Of a stretch of 64,000 bases of DNA, positions 16,802 through 24,078 are shown one piece after another (the stretch's first letter is position 1; the number at the start of each line of letters is the position of its first letter). The notes below the pieces were generated by a model. The model ran no database searches. It saw only the letters and a program-made list of their open reading frames with translations, and had not been told where the DNA came from. Source of the DNA: Zunongwangia pacifica (GTDB lineage Bacteria > Bacteroidota > Bacteroidia > Flavobacteriales > Flavobacteriaceae); contig NZ_JAKHSK010000001.1 in assembly GCF_023499215.1 (NCBI RefSeq), forward strand, positions 266,714-330,713. Direction: 5' to 3'. A program made the translations under genes and the position numbers.

Positions 16802-16832
16802 TTGGTTGGTACGATAATCGTACATATATTTG
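16802..16832 (+). promoter_or_regulatory. Cargo-operon promoter with perfect palindromic operator
   Basis: A perfect 7-1-7 palindrome GTACGAT-A-ATCGTAC (16809-16823) sits immediately before a consensus -7 element TATATTTG (16825-16832). TTG triplets at 16802-16804 and 16806-16808 can serve as -33. The ATG of the first gene is 17 bp downstream. An operator between -33 and -7 is typical of repression, and the XRE protein encoded by the second gene is the likely ligand. Confidence 0.7.
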
Positions 16833-16849
16833 TATGAAATTTATACGGT

Positions 16850-17116
16850 ATGGAAGCGTTAAAATTAGAAAAAGATATTATTGGGATTATACAAGAGGTA
16901 TGTAACCATAATGAAGTGAATGAGGTAGTAAATGAAAATTTCTATCCTGGAAATTTTATTATGAGTCAAGTTTTAATTTCCATTTTTTCTCAAATAGAAA
17001 TTAAAACTGGCATAACAATTCCTAATGATTGTTATATTTTTTACGATGGTAAAACAAAAAAGCAGTTGAGTATAAAAGAGGCTGCAATTAAACTTTTAGA
17101 ATTATCAAAAAATTAA
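16850..17116 (+). CDS. Acyl-carrier-protein-like protein
   Basis: An 88-residue acidic helical protein. Its spacing matches the ACP fold: a first helix (DIIGIIQEVCN), the carrier site region NFIMSQVLISIF (about 34-45), GITIPND after helix II, and a final helix. The canonical D-S-L attachment motif appears as M-S-Q, with the serine retained. The last gene of the same operon is a holo-ACP synthase, which supports a 4'-phosphopantetheine carrier role. It probably tethers an acyl or aminoacyl group for the enzymes of the operon. Alternative: a degenerate carrier with a purely structural role. Confidence 0.6.
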   Translation: MEALKLEKDIIGIIQEVCNHNEVNEVVNENFYPGNFIMSQVLISIFSQIEIKTGITIPNDCYIFYDGKTKKQLSIKEAAIKLLELSKN

Positions 17117-17128
17117 CAATAATATATT

Positions 17129-17449
17129 ATGTCTGACAGAGAACAAATAGCAGAAAGATTAAAAGAGGCAAGAATTATGTCTGGCTTATCACAGGAAAAT
17201 GCAGCAAAAATTTTGCAAATGCATAGACCTGCAATTTCGGAAATTGAGAGTGGAAAACGAAAAGTCAGTGCTGAGGAAATAATACAATTTGCTAAGCTGT
17301 ATAAGGTAAGTACATCATGGTTATTGTTAAAAGAAGAAGATGAAACTGCTTTTGATGAACAAATAAAAATTGCTGCAAGGGAATTGAGTAGTATGGATGA
17401 ATCTGATAGAAAAAAACTTTTAGAAATATTAAGAATACTTCCCAAATAA
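17129..17449 (+). CDS. XRE-family transcriptional regulator
   Basis: A 106-residue protein with an N-terminal Cro/C1-type HTH (RLKEARIMSGLSQENAAKIL, then RPAISEIESGKRKVSAEEI) and a short helical C-terminus. Its stop codon abuts the ATG of the metallopeptidase gene. XRE plus ImmA/IrrE pairs are classic regulator-antirepressor couples: the peptidase cleaves or inactivates the repressor on a signal. It probably binds the palindrome in the operon promoter. Confidence 0.85.
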   Translation: MSDREQIAERLKEARIMSGLSQENAAKILQMHRPAISEIESGKRKVSAEEIIQFAKLYKVSTSWLLLKEEDETAFDEQIKIAARELSSMDESDRKKLLEILRILPK

Positions 17450-18301
17450 ATGAAAGAGTTATTTACCAGTGCTATCCGAAAGGCAAGTGAAATTAGATTA
17501 AAGTTGGGATACAGCTTATATGAGCCAGTTAACGTTTATGATATTTGTTCTAAACTAGAAATAGATGTTCAGTTTGTAGATATTAATATGGAAGGACTTT
17601 ATGTGAACAATAAAAACTTAAATAACATCTCTCCAAAAATTCTTATTTCACGATTACGACCATTTCCAAGAAGAGTTTTTACCTGTGGACATGAGCTTGG
17701 GCATCATGTTTTTAACCATGGATTAAAATTAGACATACTAACCGAAGAAAACGATAGTTCAAAATATAAAAGCAATGATGAGATACTTGTTGATACCTTT
17801 TCAGCACATCTATTAATGCCAATAACTAGTATTCAATCAGAATTCAAAAAAAGAAAATTGGGTTTTTCAACAGCAACTGAAATTGACTATTATGTAATCA
17901 GCTCTGTTCTTGGGGTGGGTTACCAAACATTGATTATTCATTGTAAAATTAATAGGCTCATTGATGATTATAAATATTGTGAATTAGCCAAACATACTCC
18001 AGCAAAAATATTCAAAAAGTATTTTGGTAGTGTTGATGAAAAGACATATTTCAAGATAATTGATTTTAAGACGAATAATTCACCCATTGATTTAGAAGTC
18101 TCAAATTATTTGGTTATACCCTCAGATTTTGAAGTTGATGGCCAATATTTAGAGAAGGTAAAGAGTACAGAAATCGGTACATTATATATAGCAAAAAAAT
18201 CGGGAATATCTTCCATTTACTCAAATACAAATTGTTGCTTTACAAGAATCCAACCGCAAAACTATATAGGTTTTGCGGAATACAGACATTTAGAAAATTA
18301 A
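17450..18301 (+). CDS. ImmA/IrrE-family metallo-endopeptidase
   Basis: A 283-residue protein with the zinc motif HELGHH (81-86) and a downstream VDTFSAHLLMP helix (114-124) that supplies the third ligand and matches the ImmA/IrrE pattern. The C-terminal 120 residues are a separate alpha/beta region of unknown role. By analogy with ImmA-ImmR and IrrE-DdrO, it would cleave the XRE repressor encoded just before it in response to DNA damage or infection and so switch on the operon. That link is an inference. Confidence 0.8.
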   Translation: MKELFTSAIRKASEIRLKLGYSLYEPVNVYDICSKLEIDVQFVDINMEGLYVNNKNLNNISPKILISRLRPFPRRVFTCGHELGHHVFNHGLKLDILTEENDSSKYKSNDEILVDTFSAHLLMPITSIQSEFKKRKLGFSTATEIDYYVISSVLGVGYQTLIIHCKINRLIDDYKYCELAKHTPAKIFKKYFGSVDEKTYFKIIDFKTNNSPIDLEVSNYLVIPSDFEVDGQYLEKVKSTEIGTLYIAKKSGISSIYSNTNCCFTRIQPQNYIGFAEYRHLEN

Positions 18302-18305
18302 CAAA

Positions 18306-19049
18306 ATGAACATACCAGTACTTATAGAGGAAGAAAACTTATCTAAGGCGTGGTGCAAAGTTTTTCAGTACATAATAGATAATGCGGGTAATGAGATTAC
18401 TCCTCTAATTTTGACTTTAACAGGTTTTGAAGAAGATAAACTAATAAACAATGAGCTTAATAAGGATTTAGCGAAAAATAGGCTTGATTCGATAGAAATC
18501 GTATCAGAAACTATATTTCCGCAGTCATTGTATTTATTCCATAATAACAGCAGACAAAAACTATTTGAAGTTTATATTGGAAACGTTCTACCAAGAATAA
18601 AAAAAATCGATAAACGAAATAGGTCTGGAACTTATTTTGAAAGATTAATAGCTTTCGGAGATACTAAAAAGAACCAATTAGATATAATAATTGACTCTCT
18701 TAAACAAGATTCCAAAATCAAACGCAGGTCAAAATCTCAAGCTGCAATTTTTGACCCTTTAAAGGACCATAAAAATGGTGTTTTTCAGAGTTTTCCTTGT
18801 TTGCAACATGTTTCATTTTATAAATCAGAAAATGGTGGGTTGATAATCAATAGCTTTTACGCTATGCAATATTTATATCAAAGAGCTTATGGGAATTGGT
18901 TGGGATTAATCAATCTAGGGAAATTTGTTGCACAAGAAGCAGGTTTAGAATTAGAAAGATTTAACTGTTTTGTTGGAGTAGAAAAATTAGACCATTTAAC
19001 AAAATCACAGGGAAAAGTATTAATTGGTAAAATGAAGTTTGACAACTAA
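18306..19049 (+). CDS. Thymidylate-synthase-like enzyme (possible dUMP C5-modifying enzyme)
   Basis: At 247 residues its C-terminal half follows the thymidylate synthase fold: KIKRRSKSQAAIFDPLKDH (phosphate-binding Arg pair, 140-141), then FPCLQHVSFYKSENG with the presumed nucleophile Cys165, then LIINSFYAMQYLYQRAYGNW and a terminal GVEKLD. The N-terminus diverges from ThyA. Phage homologues of this fold make 5-hydroxymethyl-dUMP. The next genes fit such a product better than ordinary dTMP synthesis. It overlaps the following gene by one base. Confidence 0.7.
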   Translation: MNIPVLIEEENLSKAWCKVFQYIIDNAGNEITPLILTLTGFEEDKLINNELNKDLAKNRLDSIEIVSETIFPQSLYLFHNNSRQKLFEVYIGNVLPRIKKIDKRNRSGTYFERLIAFGDTKKNQLDIIIDSLKQDSKIKRRSKSQAAIFDPLKDHKNGVFQSFPCLQHVSFYKSENGGLIINSFYAMQYLYQRAYGNWLGLINLGKFVAQEAGLELERFNCFVGVEKLDHLTKSQGKVLIGKMKFDN

Positions 19050-20092
19050 TGAGCATAACAATCGAAAAAAATAAAACATTTACAATATACAAACCTTTGT
19101 TACCTGCAGAAACTACGGAGGTGTTTGATAGTTATTGGAAATTTGCAGCTTTAAGACAAGAAGTTTTTTTTAACAGAATTGAAGGAGTCAAATACCCTTG
19201 GACTAATGACACAATTTTAGCCAAACATAGATTTACAAATGCTTACAGAGCTTCCGACAGAGTCAGCCAATACTTAATCAGAGAGGTTATTTATAACACT
19301 GATTATTCAGATACTCCGAATGAAGTTCTTTTCAGAATACTTTTATTTAAACTCTTTAATAAGATTGAAACTTGGGAATTGTTAAAAAGCAAAATTGGAA
19401 ATCTAGAATATGCTGAATTTGATTTTAACAAATATGACAACGTTTTAAGCAAAGCATTTTCTGAAAAGAAAACAATTTATTCAGCTGCATATATAATGCC
19501 ATCCGTAAAACAATTTGGCCATAAACGGAAACACTCTAATCATTTAGAGTTGATTGATTATATTTTGAAAAAAGACACTTCTATTCAATTGATGAATTGT
19601 AACAAAATGCAACAGGCATTTGATATAGTTAAAAGTTTTCCGGGATTAGGTGATTTCTTAGCCTATCAAATTTTGATTGACATTAATTACTCTAATATAA
19701 TTGATTTTTCAGAATCGGAATTCGTAGTTCCAGGACCTGGGGCTTTAGGAGGAATAAGTAAATGCTTCAAAAGTACTGGAGGGTTAACTAATGTTGAGAT
19801 TATTAGACTAATGGTTGACAGGCAAGAAATGGAATTTGAGCGATTAGGTTTGGACTTCAAAACACTATGGGGACGACGTTTACAGCTAATAGATTGTCAG
19901 AATTTGTTTTGTGAAGTTGATAAATATGCAAGAGTAAAGCATCCGGAAATAAAAGGAAATAGTGATAGAACCCGAATTAAACAAGTGTACAAACTAAATA
20001 CTAAACCAATTGATTATTGGTTTCCTCCAAAATGGGGAATTAATGTGAATATTAACTCTCAAAAGCTTAAACAAAATGAATCAAGTAAATAA
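19049..20092 (+). CDS. aG/PT-pyrophosphorylase-type protein (5-hmdU DNA kinase helical domain)
   Basis: A 347-residue protein containing RFTNAYRASDRVSQYLIREV (61-80), a helix-hairpin-helix-like FPGLGDFLAYQILIDINY (197-214) and a glycine loop VPGPGALGGI (227-236). This resembles the family first described as alpha-glutamyl/putrescinyl-thymine pyrophosphorylases and later linked to 5-hydroxymethyl-dU DNA kinases of hypermodified phages. No P-loop kinase domain is present. It probably acts on the C5 hydroxymethyl pyrimidine made by the preceding enzyme, on DNA or nucleotide. The assignment rests on motif memory. Confidence 0.6.
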   Translation: MSITIEKNKTFTIYKPLLPAETTEVFDSYWKFAALRQEVFFNRIEGVKYPWTNDTILAKHRFTNAYRASDRVSQYLIREVIYNTDYSDTPNEVLFRILLFKLFNKIETWELLKSKIGNLEYAEFDFNKYDNVLSKAFSEKKTIYSAAYIMPSVKQFGHKRKHSNHLELIDYILKKDTSIQLMNCNKMQQAFDIVKSFPGLGDFLAYQILIDINYSNIIDFSESEFVVPGPGALGGISKCFKSTGGLTNVEIIRLMVDRQEMEFERLGLDFKTLWGRRLQLIDCQNLFCEVDKYARVKHPEIKGNSDRTRIKQVYKLNTKPIDYWFPPKWGINVNINSQKLKQNESSK

Positions 20093-20660
20093 TACATTCT
20101 TCTTTGATGAAGATAATATTCCAAGCGAACAACTCCCAAGAACTTTTCAGATGTCATTCAAGGAGGTCGGAGTTGGACAAAAAAATGAAGTAATAGTAGT
20201 ATTGAATAATACAAAGCGAATAGGAGATATTATTAATGACAATTCTTACGAAAATGATTTTTATCGTTACCACGATATTTTTCATTATTCTTTTGCTGCT
20301 TTACTTGGATGGTCTCCTTGCACAAGGGCAATGATGCGACGAAAACGAAAAAGCAACCCACAAGTTGATGAAATTGAGGATGGGGCAAGAGCAAAAATAA
20401 CTGAAGAAGCTATTTCTATGATAGTCTATAATGAAGCTAAAGGGAAAAATTTCTTTAAGAATAAAAACAAAGTTTCAAAAACTACTTTGAAAATTATCAA
20501 GGGAATGACAGAAAATTTTGAAGTCAGAGTCAGAACAGCCAAAGAATGGGAAAATGCTATACTTAAAGCATATAAGGCATTTAGATTTTTGATAGCAAAT
20601 AAGGGTGGTATTATAGAATTTGATTCAATTCATAAAGAATTAAAGTATTATCCATTTTAG
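20076..20660 (+). CDS. MazG-like nucleotide pyrophosphohydrolase
   Basis: A 194-residue protein whose central region RYHDIFHYSFAALLGWSP (64-81) and EIEDGARAKITEEAIS (99-114) provides the acidic/His metal-binding helices of MazG-like all-alpha NTP pyrophosphatases, in the variant found with thymine-hypermodification genes. It overlaps the previous gene by 17 bp, so expression is coupled. A plausible job is to hydrolyse unmodified or modified dNTPs. Metal ligands are inferred from the pattern, not proved. Confidence 0.6.
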   Translation: MNQVNNTFFFDEDNIPSEQLPRTFQMSFKEVGVGQKNEVIVVLNNTKRIGDIINDNSYENDFYRYHDIFHYSFAALLGWSPCTRAMMRRKRKSNPQVDEIEDGARAKITEEAISMIVYNEAKGKNFFKNKNKVSKTTLKIIKGMTENFEVRVRTAKEWENAILKAYKAFRFLIANKGGIIEFDSIHKELKYYPF

Positions 20661-20662
20661 CA

Positions 20663-21040
20663 ATGATTATTTCTATTGGTTGTGATTTAGTTGAGCATAA
20701 AGTATCTCAAAAATTGGATTGGGAAAAAGATACAAATGTTCAAAACCGAATTTTTTCATTGAAAGAATTACAACTGTATTCAGAAACTAAACAGTTGCGG
20801 TTTCTTTCTGGTAGGTTTGCTGCTAAAGAAGCTATTTTGAAATGTTTGTCAATAGGTATGGAAGATGGCATTTCTTTAACAGATATTGAGATTCTACAAA
20901 CAGCAAATGGCTCGCCATACATCAACCTAAACAGAAAGCCTTTACAGCTTTCTAATGAATTGGGAATAATTAGATGGCATATAAGTATTACACATTCTTC
21001 AAGTTTTTCTCAAGCTTTTGTAATTGGAGAAGGACTATAA
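20663..21040 (+). CDS. Holo-[acyl-carrier-protein] synthase (AcpS-like)
   Basis: A 125-residue 4'-phosphopantetheinyl transferase of AcpS size. Motifs in order are GCDLVEH (6-12, Mg-binding Asp), FLSGRFAAKEAILKCLSIG (with Glu of the FAAKEA helix as second ligand), DIEILQTANGSPYI and WHISITHSSSFSQAFVIG. It would convert the operon's carrier protein to the holo form. The gene ends 9 bp before the convergent traD stop with no terminator between them, an abrupt cargo/backbone junction. Confidence 0.8.
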   Translation: MIISIGCDLVEHKVSQKLDWEKDTNVQNRIFSLKELQLYSETKQLRFLSGRFAAKEAILKCLSIGMEDGISLTDIEILQTANGSPYINLNRKPLQLSNELGIIRWHISITHSSSFSQAFVIGEGL

Positions 21041-21049
21041 TTCCCTTGC

Positions 21050-21682
21050 TCACACAAACTCCCCAATGTCAAAATCACCCAAATCACTTTTCCGCAAATC
21101 GGAAGAACCGGAATCTGTCCCGGTGGGAAGGCTCTTGTCCAACAGCTTCGCAATCTTTCGTGAAGCCCCTTCCATTGAGTTTTCCAAAAGGCCGAACAAA
21201 TCGGTTCCTTGTAATCGCTGAACGATATCCACCGCTTTTTTCTGCGAGGCAGGTTCCAGCACGTCTTGCCGGAGCAATGCCCCCACGGTAGTCAGTTCAT
21301 CATAGGTAACCCCTGTGGCAAACCCATTGTCGCCGTTTGGTAATCCCTGTTCCCTCCATTCTTCTTCCTCGCCCTCGAAATCGGGCGTACTCCCGAAAAC
21401 TTCATCCAGCTCTTCCTGCGGAATTTCCCTTGCGAAACCTGTTTCGTAGGTTTCTGTTTCAAAATTATCATGTATCTCGTCGGATTCTTTCCATTGGCTT
21501 TTGGCGGCATCCATTGGCAGCGGGTGGCGTTCCAAGGGCTTTGGCAATCCCATGATGTCAGGTAGATCAGGGCGTTCATTTTTCGTCTTTCCCTTTCTGC
21601 CAGCCACTTTTTGGATGACGACCTTATCTTTCAGCAATAGGACAATGACGATGATAAGGCATATTACAATCAATGTTTCCAT
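21050..21682 (-). CDS. traD: Conjugal transfer protein TraD
   Basis: A 210-residue protein with an N-terminal transmembrane helix (about 3-18) and a long acidic, probably disordered cytoplasmic part (EEEEWREQ region), ending with short helices. Position after the DUF3408 gene and before traE in relatives supports TraD. Here the downstream neighbour is the convergent cargo operon instead of traE. Confidence 0.7.
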   Translation of the reverse strand: METLIVICLIIVIVLLLKDKVVIQKVAGRKGKTKNERPDLPDIMGLPKPLERHPLPMDAAKSQWKESDEIHDNFETETYETGFAREIPQEELDEVFGSTPDFEGEEEEWREQGLPNGDNGFATGVTYDELTTVGALLRQDVLEPASQKKAVDIVQRLQGTDLFGLLENSMEGASRKIAKLLDKSLPTGTDSGSSDLRKSDLGDFDIGEFV

Positions 21683-21684
21683 AG

Positions 21685-22107
21685 CTAGAAAAGGGGTTTA
21701 AAATTCTCATTGAAATCATCGGTAATGGCTTTTTCAAACTGCTCAAAATGGTGTTCGAGAATATTGTCAAGATAGGCGTACAGCGGTATCTTATCCTTAC
21801 CTATAACCCGTACGATTCGGGAAAGCCGTTCGTGGTATTCCTGCCGGATGTAGATACTTTTGTCGCCCCGGCGTGTCATGGAATGGCTGTAGAGAAAACG
21901 CTCGCCATAGCTCACATCGGATGTCCTCTTTTGCCGGTTTCTTCCTTTTGTCAAAGGCTTTTCAGTTACTGGTTTTTCCGCAGGCTCTTCTGTCGGCTTT
22001 TTAGGAACTTCCTTCTGCTCCGGTTTCTTTGTTTCGCCTGCCATGATTGACATCAGATATGCCTCGTCTATCGGGGCATTTTTCTTATTCTTATTCTCAT
22101 TCTCCAT
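21685..22107 (-). CDS. DUF3408 protein (TraB/TraC-type)
   Basis: A 140-residue protein with a low-complexity Lys/Pro/Glu N-terminal half (KKPTEEPAEKPVTEK) and a ribbon-helix-helix-like C-terminal domain: SIYIRQEYHERLSRIVRVIG. This is the DUF3408 family adjacent to traA in Bacteroidetes elements. It lies 5 bp after traA and 2 bp before traD. Confidence 0.75.
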   Translation of the reverse strand: MENENKNKKNAPIDEAYLMSIMAGETKKPEQKEVPKKPTEEPAEKPVTEKPLTKGRNRQKRTSDVSYGERFLYSHSMTRRGDKSIYIRQEYHERLSRIVRVIGKDKIPLYAYLDNILEHHFEQFEKAITDDFNENFKPLF

Positions 22108-22112
22108 ACCGG

Positions 22113-22880
22113 TTATAGTTTGACGGTTTTTAAAAATTCGTTCATAAATATATCCAGGCCGCAGGTACTCATCAACCTTACGTCAGGAGGCAATAATGTG
22201 GAGCGAAAGACTGTTTTTCTCGTAATTTCGCTTTCCTTGCGAAACCGCTTGCTGTCCGAGATACGGGCCTCCATTACTTGCAGCCCGACCTCTTTGATAA
22301 TATCACCATAGGTTTTGTATAAATGGGATTTTTCCCGGCCATCTACCTGGTTCCAGAACAATCGAATGGTCTCTATGGAAGTCTGCCCCTGTTTCATCAA
22401 TACATTGGTCAGGACATCGGTAAAGCTCAATGTGCTTTCCATAACTACACGGTCTGCCGTAATGGGCGAAAAGATATGTTGCATTCCGGCCAGGGTATTC
22501 AGCAAACCCGAGGTGTTTACTGTTCCCGGCAGGTCAAAAAAGACCACGTCCAAAGGAACGGTAGAAGATTGCAAAAATGCTACTGCTTCCTTTAACGCAT
22601 TGTCCGCCCTGCTTTGTAATACCGGATACGCTTTCTTGTTAATGGTCGTGAACTGACGATGGGCCAATTTCTTTAAAGCCTCATTCTGCATGATGGCTTT
22701 CATATCCCTGTCCCTCATCTGCGAAAGGCTGTGCTGCGGGTAATCGCAGTCGAAGACGGCTACATTATACCCCATGCGGTAATGCATGATACTGGCCACA
22801 AGGGTCGTAAAAGTGCTTTTGCCCACGCCTCCTTTTTGGCTGGAAAAAGCGATGAAGCGGGTTTTGTTTTTTGTTTCCAT
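22113..22880 (-). CDS. traA: ParA/MinD-family ATPase TraA
   Basis: A 255-residue ATPase with a deviant Walker A, SSQKGGVGKSTFTTL (about 13-27), Walker A' (VAVFDCDYPQHSL) and Walker B (VVFFDLPG). ParA-like proteins begin the tra region of CTnDOT-type elements and may position the element or the transfer machinery. It is transcribed away from mobA across the putative oriT region. Confidence 0.88.
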   Translation of the reverse strand: METKNKTRFIAFSSQKGGVGKSTFTTLVASIMHYRMGYNVAVFDCDYPQHSLSQMRDRDMKAIMQNEALKKLAHRQFTTINKKAYPVLQSRADNALKEAVAFLQSSTVPLDVVFFDLPGTVNTSGLLNTLAGMQHIFSPITADRVVMESTLSFTDVLTNVLMKQGQTSIETIRLFWNQVDGREKSHLYKTYGDIIKEVGLQVMEARISDSKRFRKESEITRKTVFRSTLLPPDVRLMSTCGLDIFMNEFLKTVKL

Positions 22881-23631
22881 TTCAAATCTGTTTTTAAGGT
22901 TTTACTTCTTTTGATTTCCTGCCAGCCTTCAAGCTGGCGATTTCTATAGACGGTCTGCTGTCCTTCACGGTGCAACGCAATCACTCCTGCAGGCATGCCT
23001 AATAGCCTTTTGGCAGACCTGCTACCTTTCCGACCATCGGGCAGGCACTCTTCCAATCAGCCGTGCCATCATTCCTGCCGTCTGTCCGGCGTTCCGGTTT
23101 TCACGCAAACATGGTCGATGGCCTGCCGTTTATCCTGCCGGAGAACAAAACAGCCGGATGGCTTTCACGCTGCCGGGCATTCCAGCTTTCCTGCAATCCT
23201 GCGTTCCTGCCTTCAGGATTGAAAGAGGGTGTGAACGTATGCATACAGGCTTGCCTGATTGCCGATACAAAGGAGCAGGTTATTTTATTGCACTGTTTTA
23301 ATGTGGTAATCAATGGCACTCCGTGGCAGTCTTTGGCCATGTGCAACACTGCATTGCTTTGAAAAAGCTGTCCTTACTTTGTAATGGCTTGAATGCAAAA
23401 GGTTAATGGAGATATTATTTTGGATAGCACACAACAAACGGAATGGCTTGAAGCCGTTTTTTCTGCTTTATCCAATCCGTCCCGCAGGGCGGATTTTCTG
23501 TTCACCCGAACAGAGCAAGTTGTGTTTTGAGGCACTCGAAACGTATTCCGTGCCCCAAAACAACTTGCCCTTGCAGGGAGCCGGAAAACACCCTCCGAAG
23601 TCGGGGTTTTGTTGAATATTAAAATGGATTT
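22881..23631. other. Structured tra-mob intergenic region, probable oriT locus
   Basis: About 750 bp lie between divergent traA and mobA. The region is GC-rich, with nine CCTGC pentamers on the plus strand between 22918 and 23210 and several inverted repeats: GCCAGC/GCTGGC at 22921-22938, CAATCCTG/CAGGATTG at 23194-23221, and the long one at 23515-23568. The oriT of Bacteroidetes mobile elements usually lies next to the mob genes. The nick site cannot be read directly. Confidence 0.5.
23515..23568. repeat. Long imperfect inverted repeat, oriT candidate
   Basis: The left arm 23515-23535 and right arm 23550-23568 share GCAAGTTG, TTTTG and GGCAC blocks in inverted order, with a 2-base bulge and one mismatch, around a 14-base loop. 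It ends 63 bp before the mobA ATG. Relaxosome proteins commonly bind such repeats next to nic. Confidence 0.5.
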
Positions 23632-24078
23632 GTGATGAAGGAACAACAGAAAAAGAAACAGCACAAAGGTGGACGGAAGCCCATCGCAAACCCGAGCATC
23701 CACCGTTATGTTTTTCGTCTTACGGACGAGGAAAATGCCAAATTCCTTTCGCTTTTTAATGCATCGGGAGCGGATAACAAAGCACAGTTTATTACTTCCA
23801 TACTCTTTCAGAGGCCGATCAAAAGTGTGAAAGTGGACATGGCCGCAATGGATTACTATACCAGATTGACCACTTTCTTTGGTCAGTTCAGGGCAGTTGG
23901 GGTCAATTATAACCAGGTAGTGAAGATACTCTACCGTAATTTTTCGGAAAAGAAAGCCGCTGCCTACCTCTTTAAACTGGAAAAACAAACAGCAGTATTG
24001 GCCAACTTGTGTCGTAAAATCATGGAGTTGACACAGGAGTTTGAAGCCAAACACCTCAGCAGAAAGGATGAAAAATGA
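23632..24078 (+). CDS. mobA: Mobilization protein MobA (relaxosome accessory)
   Basis: A 148-residue basic protein with a Lys/Gln-rich start, a ribbon-helix-helix-like segment (YVFRLTDEENAKFLSLFNASG) and helical C-terminus (GVNYNQVVKILYRN, the NQxxxxLN-type MobC-like helix). It binds oriT and assists the relaxase. Its stop overlaps the relaxase start (ATGA). Confidence 0.82.
   Translation: MMKEQQKKKQHKGGRKPIANPSIHRYVFRLTDEENAKFLSLFNASGADNKAQFITSILFQRPIKSVKVDMAAMDYYTRLTTFFGQFRAVGVNYNQVVKILYRNFSEKKAAAYLFKLEKQTAVLANLCRKIMELTQEFEAKHLSRKDEK

Noticed and set aside
18306..19049. Plain housekeeping ThyA
   Set aside because: The N-terminus diverges from ThyA, and the operon context (aG/PT-PPlase-type, MazG-like, carrier genes) argues for a specialised enzyme.
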